A stretch of 64,000 nt of DNA from Streptomyces sp. NBC_01233 (GCF_035989305.1 NZ_CP108514.1:4154501-4218500), one strand, 5' to 3'; positions 1 through 8,551 are shown, counted from the first letter of the stretch. Notes: generated by a model from the letters alone, not told the origin. Numbers and translations are program-made.

Positions 1-98
1 AACGCACGGGCCTGCGCCGCCTGTACGTCTGCCTCACCCGAGCCGTCTCAGGCCTCACGGCCCTCCACGCGGCCCCCCTCCCGACCGCCCTGTCCTGA
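1..98 (+). CDS. C-terminal end of a UvrD/HelD-type helicase (partial)
   Basis: Only the last 31 codons are in the window, read in frame from base 3 to the TGA at 96-98. They contain RLYVCLTRAV followed by GLTALHAAPLP. The LYVxLTRA string is motif VI of superfamily 1 helicases, and a tail of the form LxVLHxxPLP is what I recall for HelD/HelR-like RNA polymerase recycling ATPases of actinobacteria. The class (SF1 helicase) is fairly safe; the HelR assignment is inference because the rest lies outside. Confidence 0.6.
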   Translation, partial: RTGLRRLYVCLTRAVSGLTALHAAPLPTALS

Positions 99-128
99 CC
101 CGCGGCTCCCGCGGCTCCCACGGCGGGC

Positions 129-356
129 CTACGGACCCGTGACGTCCTGCAGCAGGTCCGCCAGTACCTTGCCCGCCAGCGAGCTGAGCACGGTGGTCCC
201 GACCGCCAGGACGCGGCGCGGCCACTTCGACCGTGCGGCGGGTGCTGCGGGGGCCTCGGGGACGGCGGGGACGGCGGGTGCCGCCGGGGCGGCCGGCACT
301 GCGGGGACGGCGTCCTGCTCCTGCGGCCGATTCCGCGCGACTGCGTTCCAGTGCAT
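129..356 (-). CDS. Small Ala/Pro-rich protein of unknown function
   Basis: 75 codons. The start was set at the ATG at 356-354 because AAGGAGAG stands 5-12 bases before it; a longer reading to 461 has no such site. The product has a polar start (MHWNAVARNRPQEQ), a low-complexity AP/VP-repeat segment over residues 17-41, then a basic patch (SKWPRR) and a hydrophobic stretch (VLAVGTTVLSSLAGKVLADLL) that could be one membrane or amphipathic helix. I do not recognise a family. It is divergent from the XRE regulator gene at 530, so the 170 bases between them probably hold both promoters. Confidence 0.55.
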   Translation of the reverse strand: MHWNAVARNRPQEQDAVPAVPAAPAAPAVPAVPEAPAAPAARSKWPRRVLAVGTTVLSSLAGKVLADLLQDVTGP

Positions 357-529
357 CGAACTCTCCTTGTCCGAGGGGGCGTTGAGCCCACAATGGAACC
401 GTCGGCGCTGCGGAGTGATGCTCGCCGCGATGCAGCTGGAGTGCTCTCGTCCGTGATGCATTTCCGATGCATCACGGATGCCGGAGGCCCCGCCCGCCCG
501 ACCGGGGGGGCCACAGTGGGGGAGGGTTC

Positions 530-1855
530 ATGGCGCACCAGGTTCCCAATCAACGCCTGCGACAGACCAGGGAGTCGAGGAATGAGAGCAGAGAGGAGTT
601 CGCTGCCGCGATCCGCCGGATGGGCAGCGACATCGGCGAGAACGTCGGCTGCACCAAGCGCCATGTCGCCGCTTGGGAGGACGGGGAGATCACCTGGCCG
701 CGTCCGGTCTACCGGCGGATCCTCTCGGCCCTGCTCGGCCTGTCCCCCACCGAGCTCGGGTTCGCCCCCAGGAACGGCCCGGACTCCGCGGCCCGCGCGC
801 CGGCGCCCGCACCGGCCCCAGCGGCGGGCGGAGGTGGGGACGTGCTGGACCGCAGGGCCTTCACTGCCGGGATGATCGGCGGCGTCATGCCGCTGGCCGG
901 AGGCCGTGGGCGGGAGCCCTTGCCCTCCCTCCTGGACGTCGGGGCGGACGTGCGCCTCGTGCCGGCCCAGTTGAGCGCACTGGAGCAGCGCGTCGGCGGC
1001 GCCGCCGTCCTCGACCTGGCGACGACGCAGCTGAAGATGTTCCAGCACCTTTCGCGGCTCACGGAACGCTCGGGCACCCGGGAGGGCCGGGAGCTCCTGT
1101 CGACGATCGGCTGGATCGGCAGGATCGCCGCGTGGAGCGCGTTCGACTCCGGCGACCCGAACCTGGCACGGGTGCTGTTCGGCGAGGCGCGCTCGTACGC
1201 CCTGATGTCCGGGGACTCGCTGCTGCTCGCCGACCTGGCGAACCTGCTGTCCCACCAGGAGCTGTACCTGGGCAATCCGTCGGGCGCCCTTTCGATCATC
1301 GCCACCGTGCACCGCGAGGCTTCCGACGAGCTCTCGCACCCGAAGGTGCGGGCACTGTTCCGGATCCGTGAAATGCAGGCGCGCGCCCTGCTCAAGGACG
1401 CCGCAGGGGTACGGGAATGCGAGCGCGAGGCCTTCTCCCTGTTCGAGATGTCCGAGCGGCACCCCGACGAACTGTGGTGGCTCGGGTTCCTGTCCCGGGG
1501 TGAGACCAGCCGGCAGCTCGGCAGCGCCTATCTCGATCTGGGGGAGCCCGCGCGGGCCGAACGGTTCCTCCGCGAGTCCGCCGACGTCTCGCGTGCCGAC
1601 TTCACGCGCAACGACACCTACTGGCGGATCCGGCTGGCGCAGTCCCTGGCCCTGCTGGGCGAGAACGACGAGGCGGCCGCCCTCGCCCAAGACGTCCTGC
1701 ACCACTACTGGGTCGACGGATCCGGGCGCATCCGCTCCCAGGTGCTGCAGTTCGGCAGGATGCTGGACCCGCGGCAGGGCGGTGCGGCGGCCAGGGACTT
1801 CCACGGCCTGCTACGTGAGGCACAGCCCGCCATGGCCGCGGAGCTCTCGGGCTGA
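530..1855 (+). CDS. XRE-type helix-turn-helix regulator with TPR-like C-terminal half
   Basis: 441 codons. The ATG at 530 has GGGGGAGG just upstream, so it is preferred over an in-frame ATG at 467. Residues about 10-75 form a Cro/C1-type helix-turn-helix (RLRQTRESRNESREEFAAAI, then VGCTKRHVAAWEDGE). An Ala/Pro linker follows (about 85-105), and the remaining 300 residues are Ala/Leu-rich helical pairs of TPR type (for example AERFLRESADVSRADF). Streptomyces have many such regulators, which usually sense a small molecule or peptide through the TPR half. It converges with a DUF397 gene 2 bases after its stop, the usual partner of XRE regulators, though most pairs run in the same direction. Target genes are unknown. 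Confidence 0.85.
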   Translation: MAHQVPNQRLRQTRESRNESREEFAAAIRRMGSDIGENVGCTKRHVAAWEDGEITWPRPVYRRILSALLGLSPTELGFAPRNGPDSAARAPAPAPAPAAGGGGDVLDRRAFTAGMIGGVMPLAGGRGREPLPSLLDVGADVRLVPAQLSALEQRVGGAAVLDLATTQLKMFQHLSRLTERSGTREGRELLSTIGWIGRIAAWSAFDSGDPNLARVLFGEARSYALMSGDSLLLADLANLLSHQELYLGNPSGALSIIATVHREASDELSHPKVRALFRIREMQARALLKDAAGVRECEREAFSLFEMSERHPDELWWLGFLSRGETSRQLGSAYLDLGEPARAERFLRESADVSRADFTRNDTYWRIRLAQSLALLGENDEAAALAQDVLHHYWVDGSGRIRSQVLQFGRMLDPRQGGAAARDFHGLLREAQPAMAAELSG

Positions 1856-1857
1856 CG

Positions 1858-2049
1858 TCAGTGCCCGGCGGGGCCGCGCAGGTCCTCGACGAAGGCGGCC
1901 CAGGCCGCCGCGCCGAAGGTCAGGACGGGCCCCGCCGGGTGCTTGGAGTCCCGTACGGCCCGCGCCTCCGCGGGTCGCGGGCCCACCTCGACGCACTGCT
2001 GCTCGCTGTAACTGCTCTTGCGCCACGCCGCGCGCTCTGTCTCGCTCAC
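1858..2049 (-). CDS. DUF397 domain protein
   Basis: 63 codons from ATG 2049. The sequence WRKSSYSEQQCVEV ... VRDSKHPAGPVLTFGAAAWAAFVEDLR carries the DUF397 signature: W-x-KSSYS, a Cys-Val-Glu, VRDSK and F-xxxxWxxF. These proteins are small cytoplasmic partners of XRE regulators in Streptomyces (the BldB/AbaB-like sets). It lies tail to tail with the XRE gene ending at 1855. Its ATG is about 160 bases from the end of cutC, so it has its own promoter region at 2050-2212, where I see no clear signal. Confidence 0.9.
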   Translation of the reverse strand: MSETERAAWRKSSYSEQQCVEVGPRPAEARAVRDSKHPAGPVLTFGAAAWAAFVEDLRGPAGH

Positions 2050-2212
2050 GACGAACCGTCCCTTCAGCCGTCGGCAGCCCCGGGGGCGCCGTACCGCGCG
2101 TTGCGGTCAGTCGCAGCGTGCCAGCCGGGCCGCCCCGCGATAACCCGCGGATCCGGCCAACCGCACGCCCCGCCCGTCAGCCCCGCCGGCACTCGGGTGG
2201 GGTCCCCGCCGG

Positions 2213-2899
2213 TCAGGCCAGGGCGGAGCGCCATTCGGCGACGGCCTGGGCGGAGACCGGGCGGCCCCACCCGGAGGGACGGGCCGCGCCGCCGATGTGG
2301 AACGCGTCGAGGCCGGCCGAGCGCAGCACCGGCAGGTGCGAGAGGGTCAGCCCGCCTCCGACCAGCATCCGCGCCCCGTACCCCGGCTCCCCCCGCCGCG
2401 CCGCCTCGGCGACCAGCACCGGCAGCCCCGCGTCGACCCCGGCCGCCGAGCCGGCCGTCAGGTAGGTGTCCAGGCCGGGCAGGTCGGCCAGCGCCTTGCG
2501 CAGCTGGTCCCGGTCGGCCGCGCGGTCGATCGCCCGGTGGAAGGTCCAGCGGCAGTCGTCCAGCTCCGCGACGACCGCTTCGACGGCGGCCAGGTCGGGG
2601 GTGCCGTCCGGGTTCAGGAAGCCGAGGACGAACTCCTGCGCGCCCTCCGCCCGCAGCTCCCGCGCCGTGCGGGCCAGGACGGAGACGTCGCCCGCCGCGA
2701 AGCCGTCCGTCGTGCGGAGCATCACGCGCAGCGGGATGTCGACCGCCGCCCTGATCGCCGCGAAGGTCTCGCGCGGCGGGGTGAGCCCGTCGGCGGCCAT
2801 GTCGGTGACCAGTTCGAGTCGGTCCGCCCCACCGGCCTGGGCCGCGATCGCATCCTCCGCGTCGAGGGCGATCACCTCCAGGAGCGCACGGTTGCTCAT
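2213..2899 (-). CDS. cutC: CutC-family TIM-barrel protein
   Basis: 228 codons, ATG at 2899 behind GAAGGACGG. Family landmarks in order: LEVIALDAEDA at the N-terminus, GADRLELV near residue 25, RVMLR near 58, FHRAID near 120, YLTAGSAAG near 147, MLVGGG near 177 and AFHIGGAAR near 199. CutC was named for copper homeostasis, but that role is disputed outside E. coli genetics. The usual IRPR/GDF metal-site motif reads LRTTDGF here, and the protein is a little short. A DasR-like box lies 31 bases before the ATG, identical in its 12-base core to the one before nagK in this window, which hints at a role near amino-sugar use. It is divergent from an HD-domain gene. Confidence 0.88.
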   Translation of the reverse strand: MSNRALLEVIALDAEDAIAAQAGGADRLELVTDMAADGLTPPRETFAAIRAAVDIPLRVMLRTTDGFAAGDVSVLARTARELRAEGAQEFVLGFLNPDGTPDLAAVEAVVAELDDCRWTFHRAIDRAADRDQLRKALADLPGLDTYLTAGSAAGVDAGLPVLVAEAARRGEPGYGARMLVGGGLTLSHLPVLRSAGLDAFHIGGAARPSGWGRPVSAQAVAEWRSALA

Positions 2900-2928
2900 T
2901 CGTTGCCGTCCTTCGTCCGGTATGAAAA

Positions 2929-2944
2929 ATAGGTCTAGTCCAAT
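2929..2944 (-). promoter_or_regulatory. DasR-like operator (dre) before cutC
   Basis: Read on the minus strand the core is TGGACTAGACCT (2942-2931), within ATTGGACTAGACCTAT. The DasR consensus is TGGTCTAGACCA, so 10 of 12 core bases agree. The same 12-mer occurs before nagK at 36751-36762 in the same orientation and with nearly the same distance to the start codon (31 versus 29 bases). It lies between cutC and the HD gene and could act on both. Confidence 0.65.
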
Positions 2945-3008
2945 ATCCAGGGTACGGGCCTCCCCCCGCGCTTCACCAGCACAATCACGCCACCCCCACA
3001 ATGTGCCC

Positions 3009-3713
3009 ATGGACACAGGCACCCAGCACCGCGACACCCCCGGTGGCGCCGGCCCCGACACCACGGCCCTCCGGGCCCGTTGGCGGGCGACCGTCACCGC
3101 CGCCGGCGCCGCCGCCGAACGCGATCCCGCCCCCTACGCCGACCGCCTGCTCGCCGCCTGGGCGGAGCCGCAGCGCCGGTACCACACCACCGCGCACCTG
3201 GCCGACGTACTCGCGCGGATCGACGTACTGGCTCCGCACGCCACCGACCTCGCCGCCGTGCAGCTCGCCGCCTGGTTCCACGACGCCGTCTACCGTCCCG
3301 ACCGCTCCGAGAACGAGGAGCGCAGCGCCGCCCTGGCCGAGCGCGCCCTCCCCGAGCTCGGCATGGCGGCCGCCCGCACCGCCGAGGTGGCCCGGCTGGT
3401 CCGGCTCACCGTCACCCACGACCCGGCCCCCGGCGACACCGACGGCGAGGTGCTCTGCGACGCCGACCTGGCCGTCCTGGCCGGCGCCCCGGAGGCCTAC
3501 GCCGCCTACGCGGCCGCCGTGCGCGCCGAGTACGGGTTCGTCCCGGACGAGGCCTTCTGGACCGGCCGCGCCGCCGTGCTGCGCCAGCTGCTCGACCTGC
3601 CCCGGCTCTTCCGCACGCCCTACGGCGCCACGCACTGGGAGGCCCCGGCCCGCGCCAACCTCGCCGCCGAGCTCGCCGCGCTCGACCCGCTCGACCCGCT
3701 CGGGGGAATTTGA
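3009..3713 (+). CDS. HD-superfamily metal-dependent phosphohydrolase
   Basis: 234 codons; ATG 3009 chosen because homology-like content starts soon after it and the open frame upstream is antisense to cutC. Metal ligands are visible: RYHTTAHL (first His, about residue 58), WFHDAVYRP (HD pair, about 90), ENEERSA, THDP and CDADLAVL (Asp about 150). This is the pattern of small predicted HD phosphohydrolases (COG4339). The substrate is unknown. It is divergent from cutC, with the DasR-like box in the 109 bases between them, and is followed 27 bases later by an MFS exporter, possibly co-transcribed. Confidence 0.85.
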   Translation: MDTGTQHRDTPGGAGPDTTALRARWRATVTAAGAAAERDPAPYADRLLAAWAEPQRRYHTTAHLADVLARIDVLAPHATDLAAVQLAAWFHDAVYRPDRSENEERSAALAERALPELGMAAARTAEVARLVRLTVTHDPAPGDTDGEVLCDADLAVLAGAPEAYAAYAAAVRAEYGFVPDEAFWTGRAAVLRQLLDLPRLFRTPYGATHWEAPARANLAAELAALDPLDPLGGI

Positions 3714-3740
3714 TCGCGTTCGCGAGGGTTGGTGTCAGTC

Positions 3741-5000
3741 ATGCCCGCAGATGCCGCACGCCCCCGCATGCCCGTCGCCGTCTCCATCCTCGGACTGTCC
3801 GTCTTCGCGCTCGGCACCAGCGAATTCATGCTCTCCGGCCTGTTGCCGCCCATCGCGCAGGACATGGACGTCACCATCCCGCAGGCGGGCCTGCTCATAT
3901 CCGCCTTCGCGATCGGCATGGTCGTCGGGGCTCCGCTGCTGGCCGTGGCCACCCTGCGGCTGCCGCGCCGCACCACCCTGATCGCCCTCATCAGCCTCTT
4001 CGGCCTCGGGCAGGTCGCGGGCGCGCTGGCTCCCTCGTACGAGCTCCTCTTCGCGTCCCGCGTGGTCTCGGCGTTCGCCTGCGCCGGCTTCTGGGCCGTC
4101 GGCGCGGCCGTGGCCATCGCCATGGTCGACCGGGACCAGCGGGCCCGCGCGATGGCCGTCATGATCGGCGGACTGTCCATCGCCAACGTCCTCGGCGTCC
4201 CCGCCGGCGCATTCCTCGGCGAGCACCTGGGCTGGCGCTCCGCGTTCTGGTCGGTCGGCGCGGCCTCCGCGATCGCCCTCGCCGGCATCCTGGCGCTGAT
4301 CCCGAAGATCCCGCTGCCCGCCGAGAAGCCCTCGCTCGGGCGCGAGCTGCGCATCTACCGCGACCGACAGGTGTGGCTGTCCATCGCCGTCACGGCGCTG
4401 GCCGCGGGCGGCGTCTTCTGCGCCTTCAGCTACCTGTCACCACTGCTCACCGACGTGGCGGGGCTGGACTCCCGGTGGGTCCCGTGGATCCTGGCCCTCT
4501 TCGGCATCGGCGCGCTGGCCGGCACCACCGTCGGCGGGCGGATCGCCGACGCGAACCTGTTCGGCGTGATGATCTGGGGCATCACCGCCTCGACCGTCTT
4601 CCTCGTCGTGCTCGCCCTGCTGGCCCCGGTCCAGGTCGCGGCGGTCGCCCTCGCCTTCCTGATCGGCTTCTCGGCCTTCTTCACCGCCCCGGCGCTCAAC
4701 GCCCGCATGTTCAACGTGGCCGGCGCCGCCCCGACCCTGGCCGGCGCCACCACCACGGCCGCCTTCAACCTCGGCAACACCGGCGGCCCCTGGCTCGGCG
4801 GCACCGTCATCGACGCAGGCCTGGGCTTCGCCGCCACCGCCTGGGCGGGCGCCGCGATGACGGTCACCGCGATCGCCCTGGCCGTGGCCGCCCTCCGTCT
4901 GGACCGCCGTACGCGGCCGACCCCGGCCACCCGCCTGGTCGCCTCGGGAGGCACCGCAGCCCCGGCCACCGGTCTGCCCCAGGCCGCGGCCCGCGGCTGA
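3741..5000 (+). CDS. MFS exporter of the Cmx/Cml chloramphenicol-efflux type
   Basis: 419 codons. ATG 3741 follows GAGGG at 3724-3728; TTG/GTG codons at 3729/3732 sit too close to that site. Twelve hydrophobic helices can be traced. The N-terminal block VFALGTSEFMLSGLLPPIAQDM, then AGLLISAFAIGMVVGAPL, is characteristic of the Cmx/CmlR drug:proton antiporters. The family exports chloramphenicol or other small molecules; the native substrate here is unknown, and such genes are common in Streptomyces cores. It converges with the caspase-like gene, whose stop is 8 bases away. Confidence 0.85.
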   Translation: MPADAARPRMPVAVSILGLSVFALGTSEFMLSGLLPPIAQDMDVTIPQAGLLISAFAIGMVVGAPLLAVATLRLPRRTTLIALISLFGLGQVAGALAPSYELLFASRVVSAFACAGFWAVGAAVAIAMVDRDQRARAMAVMIGGLSIANVLGVPAGAFLGEHLGWRSAFWSVGAASAIALAGILALIPKIPLPAEKPSLGRELRIYRDRQVWLSIAVTALAAGGVFCAFSYLSPLLTDVAGLDSRWVPWILALFGIGALAGTTVGGRIADANLFGVMIWGITASTVFLVVLALLAPVQVAAVALAFLIGFSAFFTAPALNARMFNVAGAAPTLAGATTTAAFNLGNTGGPWLGGTVIDAGLGFAATAWAGAAMTVTAIALAVAALRLDRRTRPTPATRLVASGGTAAPATGLPQAAARG

Positions 5001-5007
5001 ACCGTCC

Positions 5008-6564
5008 TCAGTTCGCCGTGAAGGGCATGGAGTGGCCGCGGATGGGGGTGGCCGTCGCGTTCATCTTCTCGCCCGCGGGGAGCGTGGCGATGCGGACTTC
5101 GTATGCGGCCTTGGGCGTGAGCGCGGCAGTGATCGGCATCGCGAACCGCTGAGGTTCGGCGCCGGCCTGGATCGTCCATGTCTGCGGCCCCTTGTCGGGG
5201 AACACGTACGAACCGCTCGGCTGGCCGACCAGCCAGAGGTTCACCGTCACGGTCTTCGGGACGGTCGCTCTGACGATGCCCACCATGGTGACCTGCTTGC
5301 CCACCTGCACGAAGCAGACCGTGTGGAGGACGTCCTGGATGCCGGTCGTGTGTTCGGCTCCGCACGACTGGCCGCTGATACTCGCCGACGGCGCCGCGGC
5401 CGGCTTCTGCGAGGCGGGCGCCGCGGCCGCCGGAACCGGGGCGCTCGGCGAGGCGGAACCGCTCCCCAACGGGGAAGGCGAGGGCGACGGCGAGGCGGCC
5501 GTCTCCTTCCCCGGCGACTCGGACCCGACCGAGCCGGCCGGACCCGCCTGGCCGGCCCGTGCGTCGCCGCCCCGAGGCCCGTGCAGGGCCATCGCCACGA
5601 TCGCGACCATGGCCACCAGCGCGAGCGCCCCGACCCCGGCCCAGACGCCGGCCCGGTGGCCGCCCTCGCCCCGTCCGCCTGCGCCGTCCGCGCGGGCCGC
5701 GGCCCGGGCCGGCTCCGACCGGGAGGGCCTGGGCGGCGCGAACACCTGCGCGTTGCCGCCGAGGGGCTGGATCAACAGGCTCACCGGGGTCTGGGAACGG
5801 CTGCGGGACTTTCCGCCCGCGGTGGTGAAGTGTTCCTTGACGTGCCCGACCAGTGCGTCGAGGTCCGGGGTGAGCTCCGGTGAGTGCTCCTCCAGCCAGC
5901 CCGTGACGACCGTCGAGAAGTCACCGGCCCCGGCCACGACCGTGCCCTGGCCCGCGACCTGCCCGGCCGCCGCGGCGAGCAGGGTGAACTGTGTGAGGGA
6001 TTCCCGCCGGCCGGCCGGGAAGGCCGCGAGCGCCGGTCCGGTCTGGTCCTCCGTCCGGCGTTCCTCGATGAACCGGGCACAGGCGTCCACCAGGAAGACG
6101 TGCTGCGGAAAGCGCGCCACGTTCTGCCCGGTCAGATACTCCTGGAGATTGGTCAGTTCGATGCAGCGCCGGTCCGCGTCCGAGGCGTCCGGGCACAGCA
6201 GCAGGCGCCGGTCGCCGTGGTCGAGCACCCCGTGGCCGCCCCAGTAGACGAACAGCACATCGCCCTCGGGCACGGGCCCCTGCGGCGTGAAGCAGTCCAT
6301 GATGCGGTCGCGCGAACGGACGTACGTGGGCTTCAGGTCGATGTCGTCGGCCGCCTCGTTCAGGGCGGTGTGCGAGGAGGGCGCCGCGGCCAGCAGCAGC
6401 ATGATGTTCGCGGCGGGGACACCCCGGTGCCGTAGCCAGCGCGCGAAGCGCACGGCGTCGGCGCAGGCCCCCACGAGGTCCCATCCCGCGGCCCGCGGGT
6501 AGTGCTCGATGCCGACCACGACGGCGTGGACGCGCGCCGGATCGGAGACGGTCAGCTCAGCCAT
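5008..6564 (-). CDS. Caspase-like (C14) protease with membrane anchor
   Basis: 518 codons from ATG 6564, which overlaps the end of the upstream hydrolase gene by 13 bases. Residues 10-270 form a caspase fold: VHAVVVGIEHY at the start, catalytic His111 in FVYWGGHGVLD and Cys162 in HVFLVDACARF. A Pro/Arg linker (275-300), one membrane helix (about 306-327) and a Ser/Pro-rich spacer follow. The C-terminal 130 residues look like an extracytoplasmic beta domain (SCGAEHTTGIQDVLHTVC region with two Cys). Bacterial caspase homologues cleave proteins after Arg/Lys and often sit in conflict or cell-death modules. Coupling to an alpha/beta hydrolase gene suggests a joint function; the trigger is unknown. 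Confidence 0.87.
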   Translation of the reverse strand: MAELTVSDPARVHAVVVGIEHYPRAAGWDLVGACADAVRFARWLRHRGVPAANIMLLLAAAPSSHTALNEAADDIDLKPTYVRSRDRIMDCFTPQGPVPEGDVLFVYWGGHGVLDHGDRRLLLCPDASDADRRCIELTNLQEYLTGQNVARFPQHVFLVDACARFIEERRTEDQTGPALAAFPAGRRESLTQFTLLAAAAGQVAGQGTVVAGAGDFSTVVTGWLEEHSPELTPDLDALVGHVKEHFTTAGGKSRSRSQTPVSLLIQPLGGNAQVFAPPRPSRSEPARAAARADGAGGRGEGGHRAGVWAGVGALALVAMVAIVAMALHGPRGGDARAGQAGPAGSVGSESPGKETAASPSPSPSPLGSGSASPSAPVPAAAAPASQKPAAAPSASISGQSCGAEHTTGIQDVLHTVCFVQVGKQVTMVGIVRATVPKTVTVNLWLVGQPSGSYVFPDKGPQTWTIQAGAEPQRFAMPITAALTPKAAYEVRIATLPAGEKMNATATPIRGHSMPFTAN

Positions 6565-7712
6565 GTGTCGACGGCGTTCCAGACGTGGGGGTTCGACCAG
6601 TACGTGGTGTGGGCCGAAGGAAAGGGCTGCCGGTTGTCGACCCTCTGGTCGTGCGCCCGGCCCGGAAACACCTTGGCGGCCTGGTACGAGAGCAGGTCGC
6701 GCTCGTCGTAGATGTTCAGCCACTTCGCGGGGAAACCGGGCGGCAGGGACTCGGGGTGCTCCATCGACACCAGCGCGCCGATCTCGTAGAGGTACGGCGC
6801 CTGCGAGCCCACGGTGATCAGCTGGTCCACGCGTTCCAGCCGCTCGCGCACCAGCAGGTCGACGCAGGCGACCCCGCCGAGGCTGTGCGCGATCACGGTG
6901 ACCGCGTCCCCGGGGGTGTTCTCCAGCGTCCGCTTGATCTGATCGCGCACGCCCTGGCCGCGGGCCTGGTACCGCAGGATGTCGCCCATCGCGGGCAGAC
7001 CGGCGTCGCCCAGTTTGCCCCGCCGTTTGCGAGCCCACCGGGCGCCGCCCGCCAGGGCCACCTTCCACACCTTGCCCTGCAGCGACCGGCCCTCGGTGGC
7101 CAGCTCCCCGCCCAGCGAGGCGAGCAGCTCGTCACGGACGAGCCCGGAGACCTCGACGCCGCGGTCTTCCGCGAGCGAGAGGGTCAGGGCGAGGACGGCG
7201 CGGGCGAAGGCGGCCCGGTGCTCGAACCCGTCGGCGTCCGCCGTGGCCGCGGCGTCGCGCACCTCCGGCGCCCGCACGGCGGTGCGCAGGGCCTGCGCGA
7301 AGTCCCCGGCCAGCCCGCGCGCGTCGAGGGCCTCGGTGAGGGCGGGCGACGGGGCGTACTCGGTGATCTCGTCGAGGAACTGCTCGGAGGGCGTCGGCCC
7401 GCGGCCCAGTCCCGGGGCCGAGGCCCGCTGCAGGCCGAGCAGCCGGAGCTCGTACCAGGGGTCGTCGTAGAGGATGCCCCAGAGCCCGATCTCGGCGTCC
7501 TCGTCGCGGGTGCCGCCGCCCGTCTGCCGGTAGCCGGGCACGGAATCCCCGTCGAGGGCCATGGCCGCCCCCTGCTCCCGCCCCCAGAAGCAGCCGCGGA
7601 CCTCGATCCCGGGCCGGATCCCTTCGAGACCGGCGCGGACGTCGTCCAGGCTCTTCTTGTACGAAGCCTCGCGGACTCCGGTCCCGTGTACGAACAGCAC
7701 TGACCGACGCAC
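6552..7712 (-). CDS. Alpha/beta hydrolase (lipase-like) coupled to the caspase gene
   Basis: 386 codons from a GTG at 7712 with a G-rich site (GGGGAT) upstream. The N-terminus VLFVHGTGVRE is the first strand and HG turn of an alpha/beta hydrolase, and AHSLGG gives the nucleophile Ser277; candidate acid and His lie in NIYDERDLLSY and RQPFPSAHTTYW. A helical insert of about 150 residues (roughly 105-255) separates the first strands from the nucleophile elbow and may form a lid or partner surface. No signal peptide, so cytoplasmic. Its last 13 bases overlap the caspase gene start, so the two are probably made together. Confidence 0.82.
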   Translation of the reverse strand: MRRSVLFVHGTGVREASYKKSLDDVRAGLEGIRPGIEVRGCFWGREQGAAMALDGDSVPGYRQTGGGTRDEDAEIGLWGILYDDPWYELRLLGLQRASAPGLGRGPTPSEQFLDEITEYAPSPALTEALDARGLAGDFAQALRTAVRAPEVRDAAATADADGFEHRAAFARAVLALTLSLAEDRGVEVSGLVRDELLASLGGELATEGRSLQGKVWKVALAGGARWARKRRGKLGDAGLPAMGDILRYQARGQGVRDQIKRTLENTPGDAVTVIAHSLGGVACVDLLVRERLERVDQLITVGSQAPYLYEIGALVSMEHPESLPPGFPAKWLNIYDERDLLSYQAAKVFPGRAHDQRVDNRQPFPSAHTTYWSNPHVWNAVDTWLS

Positions 7713-7813
7713 GATCCCCGATCCCCCTCATCTCATACGAGTCATACGAGTGGCCGAACCGCGGTCATCCTAGTGCAGCAAATCGCCCTGAACGCAGGAG
7801 AGATGACGGGTAT

Positions 7814-8086
7814 TCAGGCCATCGGCGGGCGATGTTTCGGCCGCCGCAGCCCGGCCTCGGTGAGGCGGCGGACGAGTTCCTTGCTGCCGATCTCCACCGC
7901 GCCCGCGTCGACCGCGTCCGCGTACCGGTACGAGGGCACGTCGTAGTGGTCCCGCTCGAAGGCCCGCGGCGGACAGCCGATCCCCGCCGCGAAGGCGTGC
8001 AGCTCCTCGTACGAGACGTCACTGACGAGGTGGGACCACATGCGGCCGTGGCCCGGCCAGGTCGGCGGGTCGATGTAGACGGTCAC
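7814..8086 (-). CDS. DUF4031 domain protein
   Basis: 90 codons from GTG 8086. The sequence TVYIDPPTWPGHGRMWSHLVSD, SYEELHAFA, RAFERDHYDVPSYRY and GAVEIGSKELVRRL matches the DUF4031 family, small cytoplasmic proteins of unknown function common in actinobacteria. The start lies 7 bases after the stop of the upstream 124-codon gene, so the two are translated from one message. About 85 bases without a gene follow to the hydrolase start region. Confidence 0.85.
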   Translation of the reverse strand: MTVYIDPPTWPGHGRMWSHLVSDVSYEELHAFAAGIGCPPRAFERDHYDVPSYRYADAVDAGAVEIGSKELVRRLTEAGLRRPKHRPPMA

Positions 8087-8093
8087 GGGCGGC

Positions 8094-8468
8094 TCACCGG
8101 AGACCGAAGACCGGGCCCAGGCCGCCGACCGCGGCCACTTTCACGCCCGCCTCCGAGCACACCCAGTGCGGGTCGGGTCCGAGTTCCGGCTCCACGTCGA
8201 GCGCGTGCGGATCGCCGTGGGTGCAGACCGGGCACAGCGGCCAGCGGCCGTACTTCTCCAGCAGCACGTCCTGCACGTCCTGGGCGACGAGTCCGGCGAG
8301 GTAGCCGACCCCCTCCGGCCACTGCTCCACCCACCAACGGCGGTGCGTGACCGAGTCCTCTACGAGGGAGACGACATCGGCATCGGCGACCTCGCCGGCG
8401 GCGAGATCGGCGAGAACAAGTGCACGGGCGACGTGCAGCGCCTGTTCCAAGGGGGTCGCGGGTTCCAT
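8094..8468 (-). CDS. Conserved hypothetical with CPVC motif
   Basis: 124 codons from ATG 8468. The N-terminal half is helical (LEQALHVARALVLADLAAGEV, then HRRWWVEQWPEGVGYLAGLVAQ). The C-terminal part has CPVCTHGDPHAL and HWVC, three Cys and several His that could bind zinc. No family recognised with certainty. It forms a two-gene unit with the DUF4031 gene downstream (7-base gap) and is divergent from the RpiR regulator at 8569. Alternative starts within a few codons upstream cannot be excluded. Confidence 0.65.
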   Translation of the reverse strand: MEPATPLEQALHVARALVLADLAAGEVADADVVSLVEDSVTHRRWWVEQWPEGVGYLAGLVAQDVQDVLLEKYGRWPLCPVCTHGDPHALDVEPELGPDPHWVCSEAGVKVAAVGGLGPVFGLR

Positions 8469-8551
8469 GGGCCCATTGTGGACCTGAGGGGGCCCGGTGA
8501 CGAAGGCCCTCTTTTCGGGGGCCCAATGGCGTATTGACGCCCCAGGCCGCC

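Noticed and set aside
3741..5000. Antibiotic resistance gene of clinical type
   Set aside because: The Cmx-like exporter has the codon use of its neighbours and no mobile flanks; it looks native.
3080..5152. 690-codon plus-strand open frame across the HD and MFS genes
   Set aside because: Arg/Pro/Gly-rich frame that lies out of phase over two well-supported genes; typical of high-GC shadow frames.
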